Assembly: GCA_050729835.1 (NCBI GenBank)
Contig: JBOHLS010000013.1
Coordinates: 17,005-81,004 of the forward strand
DNA from: REEB95 sp050729835
GTDB taxonomy: Bacteria > Pseudomonadota > Alphaproteobacteria > ATCC43930 > CGMCC-115725
Length of the DNA stretch: 64,000 nt
Direction of reading: 5' to 3'
Shown: positions 8,215 to 16,880 of the stretch, piece by piece
Numbering within the stretch: position 1 is the stretch's first letter
Layout: the number at the start of each line of letters is the position of its first letter
Position numbers and translations under genes: made by a program
The notes under the pieces: model-generated
The model's database searches: none
What the model saw: the letters and a program-made list of their open reading frames with translations, nothing else
Told to the model about the DNA's origin: nothing

Positions 8215-9633
8215 TCAGCCGCCGACCCACGCGATCCGCAGCACGTTGGTCGCGCCCGGAGTGCCGAACGGCACGCCGGCGGTGATCACGATGCGCTGAC
8301 CCATCTGGGCAAAACCTTCTTCGCGGGCGGTTTGCGTCGCCTTCTGCACCATGTCGGTGAAGTTGTTAACGTCCGCCGTGTGCACGCAGTGCAGGCCCCA
8401 GGCGATCGCCAACCGGCGCGCGGTCGACAGGTTCGACGTCAGCGCGATGACCGGCACGTCGGGCCGCTCGCGTGCGGCGCGCAAGCCGGTCGCGCCGGAT
8501 GTCGTATAGGACATGATCGCGGCGGCGCCGATCGTGTGCGCCACCATGCCGGCGGCGGCGCTGATCGCGTCCGACGGCGTATGGTCGCTGGCTGCGGCGG
8601 TGGCGTGCAGCGACGGGAAATAGGCCGGATCGACCTGTACCCGCCGGATGATGCGATCCATCATCTTGACCGCCTCGACGGGATATTCGCCGGAGGCGGT
8701 TTCCGCCGACAGCATCACCGCGTCGGCGCCTTCGTAAACCGCGGTTGCCACGTCCGAGGCCTCGGCGCGCGTCGGCACCGGCACCCGCATCATCGATTCG
8801 AGCATCTGGGTGGCGACGACGACCGGCTTTCCGGCCGCCCGGCAGGCGCCAATGATTCTTCGCTGGAGCGGTGGCACGTCCTCGGGCGGCATTTCGACGC
8901 CGAGATCGCCGCGCGCCACCATCACCGCCTCGCTGAGATCGATGATGTCGGTGAGCTTGGTGATCGCCGCCGGCTTTTCCAGCTTCACCAACACGCCGGC
9001 GCGATTGCCGATCAGCTTGCGTGCCTCGGCCACGTCTTCCGGCCGCTGCACGAAGGACAACGCGACCCAGTCGGCACCCATGTCGAGCGCGAAGGCGAGA
9101 TCGGCGCGGTCCTTGGCGGTCAGCGGCGACAGCGGCAGCACGGCGTTGGGCACGTTGACGCCTTTGCGGTCAGACAGGTTGCCGCCGTTGATCACTCGGG
9201 TCTGGGCGAAATCCTTGCCGCATTTCTCGACCCGCAGCCGGATGTTGCCGTCGTCGAGCAGCAGGTCGGTGTCCGGCGACAACGCTGCGAAAACCTCGGG
9301 ATGCGGCAGGCTGGCGCGGTGCGCGTCGCCGGGAGCTTTGTCGAGGTCGAGCCGGAACGCCGCGCCTCCGGCCAGACGCACGCGCCCGCCGGCAAAGGTG
9401 CCGACGCGCAGCTTGGGGCCTTGCAGGTCGGCCATGACACTGATCGGCCGGCCGGTCGTCTTCTCGAGCGCGCGCACGGCATCGAGCCGCGCCTTGTGGT
9501 CTGCTTGCACGCCGTGGCTGAAGTTCAGGCGGAATACGTCGACGCCGGCCTCGAACAGCGCCGCGATTTTTTCCGGCGCGGCGGTCGCGGGCCCCAGCGT
9601 GGCAACGATTTTTGTGGCACGTCGGCGTCGCAT
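8215..9633 (-). CDS. pyk: Pyruvate kinase
   Basis: Converts phosphoenolpyruvate and ADP to pyruvate and ATP. 472 residues, normal length. It begins RRRRATKIVATLGPAT, contains VDVFRLNFSHG (substrate/ATP site), the active-site block VMVARGDLGVE near residue 235, ATQMLESM, and MLSAETASGEYP. It lies one base downstream of the glycerate kinase gene on the same strand, so the two are almost certainly co-transcribed: glycerate kinase makes phosphoglycerate and this enzyme acts two steps later. Confidence 0.96.
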   Translation of the reverse strand: MRRRRATKIVATLGPATAAPEKIAALFEAGVDVFRLNFSHGVQADHKARLDAVRALEKTTGRPISVMADLQGPKLRVGTFAGGRVRLAGGAAFRLDLDKAPGDAHRASLPHPEVFAALSPDTDLLLDDGNIRLRVEKCGKDFAQTRVINGGNLSDRKGVNVPNAVLPLSPLTAKDRADLAFALDMGADWVALSFVQRPEDVAEARKLIGNRAGVLVKLEKPAAITKLTDIIDLSEAVMVARGDLGVEMPPEDVPPLQRRIIGACRAAGKPVVVATQMLESMMRVPVPTRAEASDVATAVYEGADAVMLSAETASGEYPVEAVKMMDRIIRRVQVDPAYFPSLHATAAASDHTPSDAISAAAGMVAHTIGAAAIMSYTTSGATGLRAARERPDVPVIALTSNLSTARRLAIAWGLHCVHTADVNNFTDMVQKATQTAREEGFAQMGQRIVITAGVPFGTPGATNVLRIAWVGG

Positions 9634-9634
9634 C

Positions 9635-10939
9635 TCAGCTTTCCTTTAACACCAGAATGGCGCGGAAGTCGTTGACATTCGTTTGCGTTGGTCCGGTCAC
9701 GATCAGGTCGTCGAGCGCGTCGAACGCCGCCCATGAATCGTCTGCCGCCAGCAATCCTTTGAGGTCGACGCCGCGCTTGGCCGCGCGCGCCAGCGTATCC
9801 GGCGTGATGATGGCGCCGGCGTTGTCCTCGGTGCCGTCGGTACCGTCGGTGTCGCAGGCGAGCCCGTAAATTCCCGCCGCGCCTTCGAGCGCCAGCGCCA
9901 GCGCCAGCACGAACACGCTGTTGCGGCCGCCGCGGCCGTCATGCTTCACCGTCACCGTGGTTTCACCGCCCGACAGCAGCACCAGCGGCGGACGCGGCGT
10001 CGTCTTGCCGAGGCGGAAATGGCCTTGCGCCGCGGCGCGCGCGATGCCGGCATGGACCGTGGCGGCGTCGCGCGCCTCGCCCTCGAGCGCGTCGCCGAGG
10101 ATGACGGGCGTGACGCCGCGCTTGCGCGCGGCCTCGGCCGCCGCCTGCAGCGCCGCCTGCGGCGTGGCGATCATCACGTAGCGCGCGCCGGCGAGCCGCG
10201 AATCGCCCGGCTTCGGCGTTTCGTCGCGCGCGGACGCCAGATGACGCGCGATCGGCACCGGCGGCGTAATCCCGTATTTTGTCAGAATGGCGCGCGCGTC
10301 GGCGAAGGTCGATGGATCGGCCACGGTCGGTCCAGAGCCGATGATGGCCGGGGCGTCGCCCGGCACGTCCGAGATCGCCAGCGTGACCACCCGCGCCGGC
10401 GCGGCGGCCGCAGCCAATCGCCCGCCCTTGATTGCCGAGAGGTGCTTGCGGACGGCGTTGAGCTCGGCGATCGAGGCGCCGCAGCGCAGCAGTTCGCGCG
10501 TCAGGGCACGCTTGTCGTCGAGTGCGATGCCGGGTGCCGGCAGGGCGAGGAGCGCCGAGGCGCCGCCCGAGATCAGGCAGAGCACCAGATCGTCGCGCGT
10601 CAGGCCCTGGACGCTCTTCAGGATGCGCTCGGCCGCCGCCTGGCCGGCGGCGTCGGGCACCGGATGGCTCGCCTCGACCACCTCAATCCGCTTGCAACGC
10701 AGGCCGTAGCCGTAGCGCGTCACGACCAGGCCGGAGAGGTCGCCGCGCCAATGGCCCTCAACCGCCTTGGCCATTGCCGCCGCGGCCTTGCCGGCGCCAA
10801 CGACGATGGTGCGGCCCTTGGGCGGCTTCGGCAGATGCGGCGGCAGCACGCGCGCCGGATCGGAGGCGGCGAGGGCGGCATCGAGCAGCGAACGCAGGAA
10901 TTCGCGGGGCTTTCGCGGGGTGGGCAAGTCTGCAACCAT
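9635..10939 (-). CDS. Glycerate 2-kinase (MOFRL family, GckA/TtuD type)
   Basis: ATP-dependent glycerate kinase of the DUF4147/MOFRL type; 434 residues. Motifs: RTIVVGAGKAAAAMA near residue 45, VVEASHPVPDAAG, LCLISGGASALL near 125, LNAVRKHLSAIKGGRLA, and the MOFRL-domain end VLLSGGETTVTV with GLACDTDGTDGTEDNAGA. It phosphorylates glycerate from glyoxylate/tartronate-semialdehyde metabolism, usually at the 2-position. The frame is open far upstream, but the ATG at 10939, next to GGGAGA, gives the family's N-terminus. Gene order with pyk and nearby glcDEF suggests a glycolate/glyoxylate-to-pyruvate route; that link is inference. Confidence 0.9.
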   Translation of the reverse strand: MVADLPTPRKPREFLRSLLDAALAASDPARVLPPHLPKPPKGRTIVVGAGKAAAAMAKAVEGHWRGDLSGLVVTRYGYGLRCKRIEVVEASHPVPDAAGQAAAERILKSVQGLTRDDLVLCLISGGASALLALPAPGIALDDKRALTRELLRCGASIAELNAVRKHLSAIKGGRLAAAAAPARVVTLAISDVPGDAPAIIGSGPTVADPSTFADARAILTKYGITPPVPIARHLASARDETPKPGDSRLAGARYVMIATPQAALQAAAEAARKRGVTPVILGDALEGEARDAATVHAGIARAAAQGHFRLGKTTPRPPLVLLSGGETTVTVKHDGRGGRNSVFVLALALALEGAAGIYGLACDTDGTDGTEDNAGAIITPDTLARAAKRGVDLKGLLAADDSWAAFDALDDLIVTGPTQTNVNDFRAILVLKES

Positions 10940-10993
10940 TCTCCCAACAGGATAGGATAGCACGCGAGTCAGCCTCAACCCCCCGCCGGTGCG

Positions 10994-11803
10994 ATGAACT
11001 GCCGCTCTGACAAGCCGGCTTCGGCCGCGTTGCTCACCGCCGCCGATCCCGACCCCACCGAATTGCACGGCGCCGCCGGGTCGCGTGTCATCCTGACCTG
11101 CGACCATGCCAGCAATCGCGTGCCGCAGGCGCTGGCACGGCTGGGATTGAGCGACGAAGTGCTGGCACGGCATATCGGCTGGGACATCGGCGCCGCCACG
11201 GTGACGCGGCGCCTGGCGCCGGCGCTCGATGCCGCTGCGGTGCTCGCTGCCTATTCGCGGTTGGTGATTGATTGCAATCGCGACCCCGACGATCCGTCGT
11301 CGATTCCGGCGACCAGCGACGATGTCGCGGTGCCAGGCAACCGAGGGTTGAGCGCCGCCGCCCGTCACGCCCGCCGCGCGGCGATCTTCGAGCCCTACCA
11401 TGCGGCGCTCGCCCGGTTGGTCGAGGCGGCGTTTGCGGGCGGTGCCGTACCCGCGTTGATCTCGATTCACAGCTTCACGCCGTCGCTGGGCGGACGGGCG
11501 CGTCCGTGGCATGTCGGCATCCTGTGGAACGGCGATGGCCGCGTCGCCACTTCGCTGCTCGACGCATTGCACGGCGACACGACGTTGTTGGTGGGCGACA
11601 ACGAACCCTATTCGGCGCGCCAGCCAGCCGGCTACACCATGCGCCACCATGCACTCGAGCGCGGCTTGCCGCACGTCGCGATCGAGATTCGCCAGGACGA
11701 GATCGCCGATGACGCCGGCGCGGCGGCCTGGGCCGAACGCCTCACCGTCGCGTTGCAACCGATCCTGGCCGACGGTGCGCTCTATCGCCTCTGGCAAAAA
11801 TGA
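10994..11803 (+). CDS. N-formylglutamate amidohydrolase family protein
   Basis: 269-residue member of the FGase (HutG-like) fold family. Visible motifs are VILTCDHASNRVP near residue 35, YSRLVIDCNRDPDD, ALISIHSFTPSLGGRARPWHVG and HVAIEIRQDEI. The family hydrolyses N-formyl-glutamate, but no hut genes are nearby, so the natural substrate is open; many alphaproteobacterial members are stand-alone. Divergent from glycerate kinase. Followed by a DUF1244 gene whose upstream-most ATG overlaps this stop as ATGA. Confidence 0.83.
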   Translation: MNCRSDKPASAALLTAADPDPTELHGAAGSRVILTCDHASNRVPQALARLGLSDEVLARHIGWDIGAATVTRRLAPALDAAAVLAAYSRLVIDCNRDPDDPSSIPATSDDVAVPGNRGLSAAARHARRAAIFEPYHAALARLVEAAFAGGAVPALISIHSFTPSLGGRARPWHVGILWNGDGRVATSLLDALHGDTTLLVGDNEPYSARQPAGYTMRHHALERGLPHVAIEIRQDEIADDAGAAAWAERLTVALQPILADGALYRLWQK

Positions 11804-11850
11804 CGCCGCCACCCCACAATAAAGCAAAGCCGCGAATGGAGAGACTGGGC

Positions 11851-12144
11851 ATGGACGACAAGACCCGCACCGAGCTCGAAGCCGCCACCTTCCGGCGCCT
11901 GGTCGCGCATCTGCGCGAGCGCACCGACGTCCAGAACATTGACCTGATGAACTTGGCCGGCTTCTGCCGCAACTGCCTGTCGCGTTGGTATCGCGAGGCG
12001 GCGGCCGAAAAGGGCATGGCCGTTCCCGATCCCGAGGCGCGCCAGATCGTCTACGGCATGCCGTATGACGAATGGAAGGCGAAGTACCAGAAAGAGGCGT
12101 CGTCGGATCAGAAGGCCAAGATGGCCGCGACGCACAAGCACTGA
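11851..12144 (+). CDS. DUF1244 family protein
   Basis: 97 residues from the preferred ATG at 11851 (MDDKTRTELEAATFRRLVAHL), which has GGAGA about eight bases upstream. The frame opens at 11800, where an ATGA overlap with the preceding gene is possible, giving 114 residues. The conserved core VQNIDLMNLAGFCRNCLSRW plus GMPYDEWKAKYQ marks DUF1244, a small protein family common in alpha- and gammaproteobacteria with conserved cysteines and no settled function. Followed 24 bases later by gapR on the same strand. Confidence 0.87.
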   Translation: MDDKTRTELEAATFRRLVAHLRERTDVQNIDLMNLAGFCRNCLSRWYREAAAEKGMAVPDPEARQIVYGMPYDEWKAKYQKEASSDQKAKMAATHKH

Positions 12145-12168
12145 ACTTTCAGGGTCGGGGATTTTTTC

Positions 12169-12444
12169 ATGGTGAATGTCGGCGGTATCGCGGGCGATCG
12201 GCTGCGCTCCTTCATCGAGCGGATCGAGCGACTCGAAGACGAGCGGCGCGCGCTCGGCGAGGACATCCGCGAGGTCTACTCCGAGGCCAAGAGCGCCGGC
12301 TTCGACGTCAAGGTCATGCGCCAGATCGTGCGCATCCGGAAGCTCGATCAGAGCGAGCGCGACGAACAGGAAGCGCTGCTCGAAACTTATTTGGCCGCCC
12401 TCGGCATGACCGGCGGCGACGGTAAGAAACGCGCGGCGGGTTAG
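12169..12444 (+). CDS. gapR: GapR-family chromatin protein (DUF2312)
   Basis: 91 residues with the DUF2312 pattern: GDRLRSFIERIERLEDERR, EDIREVYSEAKSAGFDVK, MRQIVRIRKLD and the acidic helix ending LLETYLAALGM. In Caulobacter, GapR is a nucleoid-associated protein that encircles overtwisted DNA ahead of replication and transcription and stimulates gyrase/topo IV; that function is family knowledge. The whole protein is helical and highly charged, as expected. It is the third gene of a short + strand run with the FGase-like and DUF1244 genes. Confidence 0.88.
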   Translation: MVNVGGIAGDRLRSFIERIERLEDERRALGEDIREVYSEAKSAGFDVKVMRQIVRIRKLDQSERDEQEALLETYLAALGMTGGDGKKRAAG

Positions 12445-12454
12445 CCGCCAGGGC

Positions 12455-12874
12455 TCAAAGCTTCGCCTTGATGCGCTCGGCGGTGGCGGCGATCGTGGCG
12501 TGGTTGCCAGGCTTCAGTTGCCAGTTGAGCGGCAAGCCATCGCCCAGGCGGCGCGGCAGTACATGGACGTGGAAATGGGGCACCGATTGCGCTGCACCCT
12601 TGCCGTTCGACTGCACCAGATTGAGCCCGTCGGGCTTGAGCGTCGCCTCCACCGCCTTCGCCACCTTGAGCACCGTCGCCGAAACCGCGGCCAACAAGTC
12701 GGGCGGCATCTCGTAAAGTGTCGGACAATGCGGCTTGGCGATGACTAGGCAATGCCCGTCGTTGACCGGGTTGATGTCCATGAAGGCGAGCGTTGTCGCG
12801 GTCTCGAACAGCCGAATGCTCGGAATCTGTCCGGCCACGATCTTGCAGAAGACGCAGTTGGGATCGACGCTCAT
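12455..12874 (-). CDS. HIT family nucleotide hydrolase/transferase
   Basis: 139 residues. The N-terminal CVFCKIVAGQIPS pairs two cysteines as in Hint-type members, and the histidine triad is HFHVHVLPR near residue 100. Family members hydrolyse or transfer nucleoside monophosphates from dinucleotides or aminoacyl-adenylates; the exact substrate cannot be assigned. Convergent with gapR (10-base gap) and divergent from the macro-domain gene. Confidence 0.92.
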   Translation of the reverse strand: MSVDPNCVFCKIVAGQIPSIRLFETATTLAFMDINPVNDGHCLVIAKPHCPTLYEMPPDLLAAVSATVLKVAKAVEATLKPDGLNLVQSNGKGAAQSVPHFHVHVLPRRLGDGLPLNWQLKPGNHATIAATAERIKAKL

Positions 12875-12919
12875 GGGCCTAGCCTAGCCGATGCCCAAGC
12901 CGGGGGGTAGCATCGGGTC

Positions 12920-13429
12920 ATGGCGACGGTCATCGAGGCCATCCAGGGCGACATTGCGGCGCTCGATCTCGACGCCATCGTCAACGCGGCGAACGAGAGC
13001 CTGCTCGGCGGCGGCGGGGTCGATGGCGCCATCCACCGTGCCGCCGGTCCCGGCTTGCTCGAGGAATGCCGCAAGCTCGGCGGCTGTCCGACCAGCGAGG
13101 CCCGCATCACCGGCGGACACCGGCTCAAGGCGCGCCATGTCATTCATACGGTCGGTCCGGCGTGGCGCGGCGGCACGCACGGCGAGGACGTGCTGCTCGC
13201 CGGCTGCTATCGCGCCAGCTTCGCCCTGGCGGCGCGGCACGGTATCCGCTCGATCGCGTTCCCGGCGATCTCGACCGGCGTCTACCGCTTCCCGCGCGAG
13301 CACGCCTGCCGCATCGCCGTGGCCGAGACGCGCCGATTTGCGACGCAGTCAGGCGCGCTGACGCGCGTGGTGTTCTGCTGTTTCGACGGTGAAACCCTGG
13401 CGCTCTATCGTCAGGTGCTGGGGCGCTAA
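12920..13429 (+). CDS. Macro domain protein (O-acetyl-ADP-ribose deacetylase-like)
   Basis: Single macro domain, 169 residues. Signature elements: LDAIVNAANESLLGGGGVDG near residues 15-35 (ADP-ribose loop with catalytic Asn/Asp), ARITGGHRLKARHVIHTVGP, and SIAFPAISTGVYRFP (second ribose/phosphate loop). This matches the YmdB/MacroD type that removes ADP-ribose or acetyl groups from O-acetyl-ADP-ribose. Divergently transcribed from the HIT gene, and its 3' end overlaps the 3' end of the DUF4169 gene by four bases. Confidence 0.92.
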   Translation: MATVIEAIQGDIAALDLDAIVNAANESLLGGGGVDGAIHRAAGPGLLEECRKLGGCPTSEARITGGHRLKARHVIHTVGPAWRGGTHGEDVLLAGCYRASFALAARHGIRSIAFPAISTGVYRFPREHACRIAVAETRRFATQSGALTRVVFCCFDGETLALYRQVLGR

Positions 13430-13599
13430 TCGAGTTTTTTGGCCGCGAGGTCGCGTGCAGCTTTTTCGGCCTTGAGTCGCTCCGCCTCGCGCGCGGCCTT
13501 GGTGCGGCCGAAGGCGACGCGATTCTCCGTCGCCTGTTTCTGCTCCGCCGCGCGGCGCCTGCCCTTGCGGAAGCGATTGAGATTGACCGGCTCAGCCAT
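13426..13599 (-). CDS. DUF4169 family small protein
   Basis: 57 residues from ATG 13599: MAEPVNLNRFRKGRRR, then ENRVAFGRTKAAREAERLK and a closing KKLD. This is the DUF4169 pattern, a short, very basic, helical protein typical of alphaproteobacteria with no known function. The frame is open upstream, but the ATG at 13599 overlaps the RHH gene's 3' end by eight bases, and the RHH-DUF4169 pairing is usual in this group. Confidence 0.82.
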   Translation of the reverse strand: MAEPVNLNRFRKGRRRAAEQKQATENRVAFGRTKAAREAERLKAEKAARDLAAKKLD

Positions 13600-13819
13600 G
13601 GCCAAGCTCGCCGCTGCGGTAGCTTTCAAGCACCAGCAGGCGCAGCGCGCTCGACAGGTTGCCGTCGCGCCGGGCGTCGACCTCGGCGACCAGCGCATTG
13701 ATCGACAGCCCGCGCTTGATCGCAAGCGCGCGCAGCTCGCGCCAGAACGGCTCCTCGAGCGTCAGGCTGGTCGCATGACCGGCGATGGTCACCGAACGCT
13801 TGCGCAAGGCACCGGCCAT
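13592..13819 (-). CDS. Ribbon-helix-helix domain protein (RHH_4 type)
   Basis: 75 residues: KKRSVTIAGH-like start (LRKRSVTIAGHATSLTLEE), PFWRELRALAIKRGLSINAL, then NLSSALRLLVLESYR. This matches the alphaproteobacterial RHH_4 family, small DNA-binding or scaffold proteins. It lies 5 bases downstream of fumC on the same strand and overlaps DUF4169, so the three probably form one transcript. Its target is unknown. Confidence 0.82.
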   Translation of the reverse strand: MAGALRKRSVTIAGHATSLTLEEPFWRELRALAIKRGLSINALVAEVDARRDGNLSSALRLLVLESYRSGELGHG

Positions 13820-13824
13820 CAGCG

Positions 13825-15216
13825 CTACCCGATAATCGCCTTAGGGTCGACCCAGCGATCGAAGTCGTGGCCGCTGACATGCCCCAGCGCGATCGCCGCC
13901 TCGCGCAGCGTCGTGCCGTCCTTGAGCGCCTTCTTCGCCACCTCGGCCGCCTTGTCGTAGCCGATATGCGGGCTCAAGGCGGTGACCAGCATGAGCGAGC
14001 GGTTGAGCAGCTCGTCGATGCGCGCCGTATCGGCCGCGATGCCCTCGACGCAATGCTCGGCGAAGCTCGCGGATGCGTCGCCGATCAGGCGGATCGATTG
14101 CAGCAGGTTGTGGACGATCACCGGCTTGAGGACGTTGAGCTCGAACTGGCCCTGGCTGCCGGCGACCGTAATGACGACGTGATTGCCCATGACCTGCGCC
14201 GCGACCATGGTCACCGCCTCGCACTGGGTCGGGTTGACCTTGCCCGGCATGATCGACGAGCCCGGTTCGTTCTCGGGCAGGTGCAGCTCGCCCAGGCCGC
14301 AACGTGGCCCGGAGCCCATCAGCCGGATGTCGTTGGCGATCTTCATCAGCGACGCGGCGATGACGTTGAGCGCGCCCGACAGCTCGATCAGCGTGTCGTG
14401 CGCCGCCAGCGCCTCGAACTTGTCGGGCGCCGAGGTGAAAGGCAGGCGCGTCGCCGCCCGGAGCCGCTTGACGAACGCGCTGGCGAAGGCCTTGGGCGCG
14501 TTGAGACCGGTGCCGACCGCGGTGCCACCCTGCGCCACGGCGTAAAGTCGCGGCAGGCAGCCCTCGACGCGCGCGATGCCGGTCGCCACCTGGTGCGCGT
14601 AGGCGCCGAACTCGGCGCCCAGCGGCAGCGGCGTCGCATCCTGGAGATGGGTGCGGCCGATCTTGACGATGCGCGCAAATTCGCGCGCCTTCGCGGCCAG
14701 CGCGCGCTCGAGCCGTCCGAGGCCGGGCAGCAGCCGGTCGCGGATTTCGAGCGCGGCGGCGATGTGCATCACCGTCGGGAAGCTGTCGTTCGACGACTGG
14801 CTCAGATTGACCTGGTCGTTGGGATGGATCGGCGCCTTGGCGCCGCGCTGGCCGCCGAGCGCCTCGTTGGCGAGCGCGGCGATGACCTCGTTGGCGTTCA
14901 TGTTGGTCTGGGTGCCTGAGCCGGTCTGCCAGACCACGAGAGGAAACTCGTCGTCGTACTGCCCCCGGGCGACGGCGGCGGCGGCGGCGGCGATGGCGCG
15001 TCCGCGCTTCTTGTCGAGTGCGCCAATATCCATGTTGGCTTCGGCCGCGGCCCGCTTCTGGATACCGAAAGCGCGGATCAGCGCCAGCGGCATGCGCTCG
15101 CCGCCGATGCGGAAGTTCTCGAGCGAGCGTTGCGTCTGCGCGCCCCAAAGCCGTGCCGCCGGCACCTCGACCGGCCCCATGGTGTCGCGCTCGGTTCGGG
15201 TCGGACCCTTGACCAT
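13825..15216 (-). CDS. fumC: Class II fumarate hydratase (iron-independent)
   Basis: Converts fumarate to L-malate in the TCA cycle without an Fe-S cluster. 463 residues from ATG 15216, which has GAGGAGG upstream in the mRNA; an upstream GTG at 15231 would place that site inside the gene. Motifs: [63 protein letters not shown] and the superfamily signature [13 protein letters not shown] near residue 318. Aspartase shares much of this, but the sequence start and context favour FumC. An unrelated class I fumarase lies 2 kb away on the same strand. Confidence 0.94.
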   Translation of the reverse strand: MVKGPTRTERDTMGPVEVPAARLWGAQTQRSLENFRIGGERMPLALIRAFGIQKRAAAEANMDIGALDKKRGRAIAAAAAAVARGQYDDEFPLVVWQTGSGTQTNMNANEVIAALANEALGGQRGAKAPIHPNDQVNLSQSSNDSFPTVMHIAAALEIRDRLLPGLGRLERALAAKAREFARIVKIGRTHLQDATPLPLGAEFGAYAHQVATGIARVEGCLPRLYAVAQGGTAVGTGLNAPKAFASAFVKRLRAATRLPFTSAPDKFEALAAHDTLIELSGALNVIAASLMKIANDIRLMGSGPRCGLGELHLPENEPGSSIMPGKVNPTQCEAVTMVAAQVMGNHVVITVAGSQGQFELNVLKPVIVHNLLQSIRLIGDASASFAEHCVEGIAADTARIDELLNRSLMLVTALSPHIGYDKAAEVAKKALKDGTTLREAAIALGHVSGHDFDRWVDPKAIIG

Positions 15217-15286
15217 GGCCTGCCTCCTCACCTGATCCTAGGGGATAGTCAGGCGGGCAGGGGCGGTCAAGCCGCGCCCGGCAGGA

Positions 15287-15778
15287 TCAGGGATGCGGCG
15301 GTACCGGCCGCGGCCACTTCGCAAGGTCGGCGAACTGCGCGCGCTGCTCGGGCGAAAGTGTCGCGAGGAAGGATTCCATCGCCGCGGTCGCGTTCTTCTG
15401 GAACGCGACGTGGTTGGCGTCGGCCTGCGTGATCAGGTCGGTAACCGCCTTGTCGTCCGGCTGCGGCTTGGCGAGCTGATCCCAGATCCGGTCGAAGATC
15501 GGCCGGTTTTTCTGGAACGTCTCCCAGCGATGCTGGCGCAAGGTGGCGATCATGCCGTTGAAGGCGGCGAGTTGCACGCCGCTTAGGCCCATTTCGTGGC
15601 TGACGCGCTCGAAGCGCTGGATCGGTTCCATCGGCGGATGGCCAAATTGGAAATGGAAAACGAGATGGCCGACCAGGCCGGCAATGAAGAACACGTTGAT
15701 CGCCAGCGACACCACAAGTGCGATGACGACGCCGCGCCGCCGTTGCGGGGCGCGGCCGGTTGCCTCGGTCGGGCTCAT
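15287..15778 (-). CDS. Periplasmic heavy-metal sensor-like (CpxP/Spy-type) membrane protein
   Basis: 163 residues: a short cytoplasmic N-terminus, one membrane segment (VVIALVVSLAINVFFIAGLVG), then a helical periplasmic domain with LSPEQRAQFADL near the end and a Pro/His tail (PRPVPPHP). This resembles the 'periplasmic heavy-metal sensor' branch of the Spy/CpxP/CnrX group. Its ATG overlaps the anti-sigma gene stop as ATGA, completing a sigma/anti-sigma/sensor trio like Cnr-type systems. Metal sensing is inference from family and order. Confidence 0.75.
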   Translation of the reverse strand: MSPTEATGRAPQRRRGVVIALVVSLAINVFFIAGLVGHLVFHFQFGHPPMEPIQRFERVSHEMGLSGVQLAAFNGMIATLRQHRWETFQKNRPIFDRIWDQLAKPQPDDKAVTDLITQADANHVAFQKNATAAMESFLATLSPEQRAQFADLAKWPRPVPPHP

Positions 15779-16290
15779 ATCGCGGCGTCCTCGGTCGAAA
15801 AGAAGCTCGTCGGTTGATCGAAGGTCTCGCCGCTTACCGAGTCGGAGGATGGGAACAGGTTGCCATAGACGCCGGAGCCCAGGGTGAAGCCGACCAGACC
15901 GGTCAGGACCAGGCAGGCCGCCACGGCAACCCGCGTCAGATGCACGCGCCAGGCATAAGACGCGGCGGGCCGGCGGAAGCGGACGACTTGCGCGCCGGCC
16001 GGATCGCCAGCGACCAGCGCCGCGGCGCGGTCGATCACGCGCTGCGATGCAACCGCGTCGCCGGGACCGCGCGCGGCGGCGACGTCGTCGAGCGCCTCGG
16101 GATGCGCCGCCAGCCAAGCCTCGACCGTTTCGGCCGCGGCCTCGTCCAGCCGGCCCTCAGCATAAGCCGCCAGGTTGAGCACCGTGCCCACGTCGTCCGC
16201 GGCCTTGTTCCGCAGGGTGCGGTCGAGGGCGCGAAAACGCCGCCAGAGGGCGGCCGATTCGGCCGATGTCATATCCTCCGGTCCGGTCAT
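15775..16290 (-). CDS. Putative transmembrane anti-sigma factor
   Basis: 171 residues from ATG 16290, which has AGGAG six bases upstream. The N-terminal half is helical and cytoplasmic (LWRRFRALDRTLRNKAADD; AAYAEGRLDEAAAETVEAWLAAHPE), followed by one membrane segment (VAVAACLVLTGLVGFTLGSG) and a short periplasmic tail. The sequence around AYAEGRLDEA is typical of anti-sigma N-domains. The ZAS zinc motif HxxxCxxC is absent. Its position just downstream of an ECF sigma gene and overlapping a sensor gene supports the call. Confidence 0.78.
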   Translation of the reverse strand: MTGPEDMTSAESAALWRRFRALDRTLRNKAADDVGTVLNLAAYAEGRLDEAAAETVEAWLAAHPEALDDVAAARGPGDAVASQRVIDRAAALVAGDPAGAQVVRFRRPAASYAWRVHLTRVAVAACLVLTGLVGFTLGSGVYGNLFPSSDSVSGETFDQPTSFFSTEDAAI

Positions 16291-16361
16291 AGTCATCTCC
16301 TGCTCAAATTAGGCATGATGGCACCGATTCATCCCCATCCGGAGCCCGATTTTGCCGGGGT

Positions 16362-16880
16362 TTACGGGCCAAAATGCTCGCGCAGCTTCAGCATCGCCTT
16401 GTGATGGGTGCTGCGGATGGTCTGCGGATCGACCTTGAGCACGGCGGCGATTTCGGCCACCTCCATGTCGCGGTCGTACAGCATGGTCAGAACCAGCTTC
16501 TGCCGGGGCGACAGCAGCCCGTCCGGCAGCTTGATCCGTTCGACCGGCTCGGCGGTGATGGCGAGCGCCGCTTCCGGCACCGATTCATAGGGTGTGGTCA
16601 GCGGCTGGCGCCGGCGCAGGATGTCGCGCGCCGTCGAGCGCGCCACGATGGTCAGCCAGGTCGACAGCCCGGCGCGAGCCGGATCGTAGGTCTTGAGCAG
16701 GCGGTAGCCATCCTTGCACAGTCGGACGAACACCTCCTGCACCAGGTCTTCGATGTCGCCGCCGTCGCGCGCCTGCGACCGCACCGCCGCCAGGATCAGC
16801 CCAGCATAGCGCCGGACGAAGGCGTCCCACTGCGCCTTGCTGCCGCGGATCAGGGCGGCGAGATCAACGGTGTCGGCCAC
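16362..16880 (-). CDS. ECF-type RNA polymerase sigma factor
   Basis: 172 residues. Region 2: WDAFVRRYAGLILAAVRSQ, then DIEDLVQEVFVRLCKDGYRLL and LSTWLTIVARSTARDILRRR. Region 4: LLSPRQKLVLTMLYDRDMEVAEIAAVL and TIRSTHHKAMLKLREHF. It probably directs RNA polymerase to envelope-stress or metal-response genes under control of the downstream anti-sigma and sensor. Its 5' end overlaps the TfoX-domain gene by 17 bases, so it is cotranscribed with that gene and perhaps with the class I fumarase upstream. Confidence 0.9.
   Translation of the reverse strand: MADTVDLAALIRGSKAQWDAFVRRYAGLILAAVRSQARDGGDIEDLVQEVFVRLCKDGYRLLKTYDPARAGLSTWLTIVARSTARDILRRRQPLTTPYESVPEAALAITAEPVERIKLPDGLLSPRQKLVLTMLYDRDMEVAEIAAVLKVDPQTIRSTHHKAMLKLREHFGP

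Noticed and set aside
9635..11827. 730-codon minus frame read as one large protein
   Set aside because: Only the part from 10939 is glycerate kinase; the upstream 296 codons are antisense to the FGase-like gene and have no family pattern or start site.
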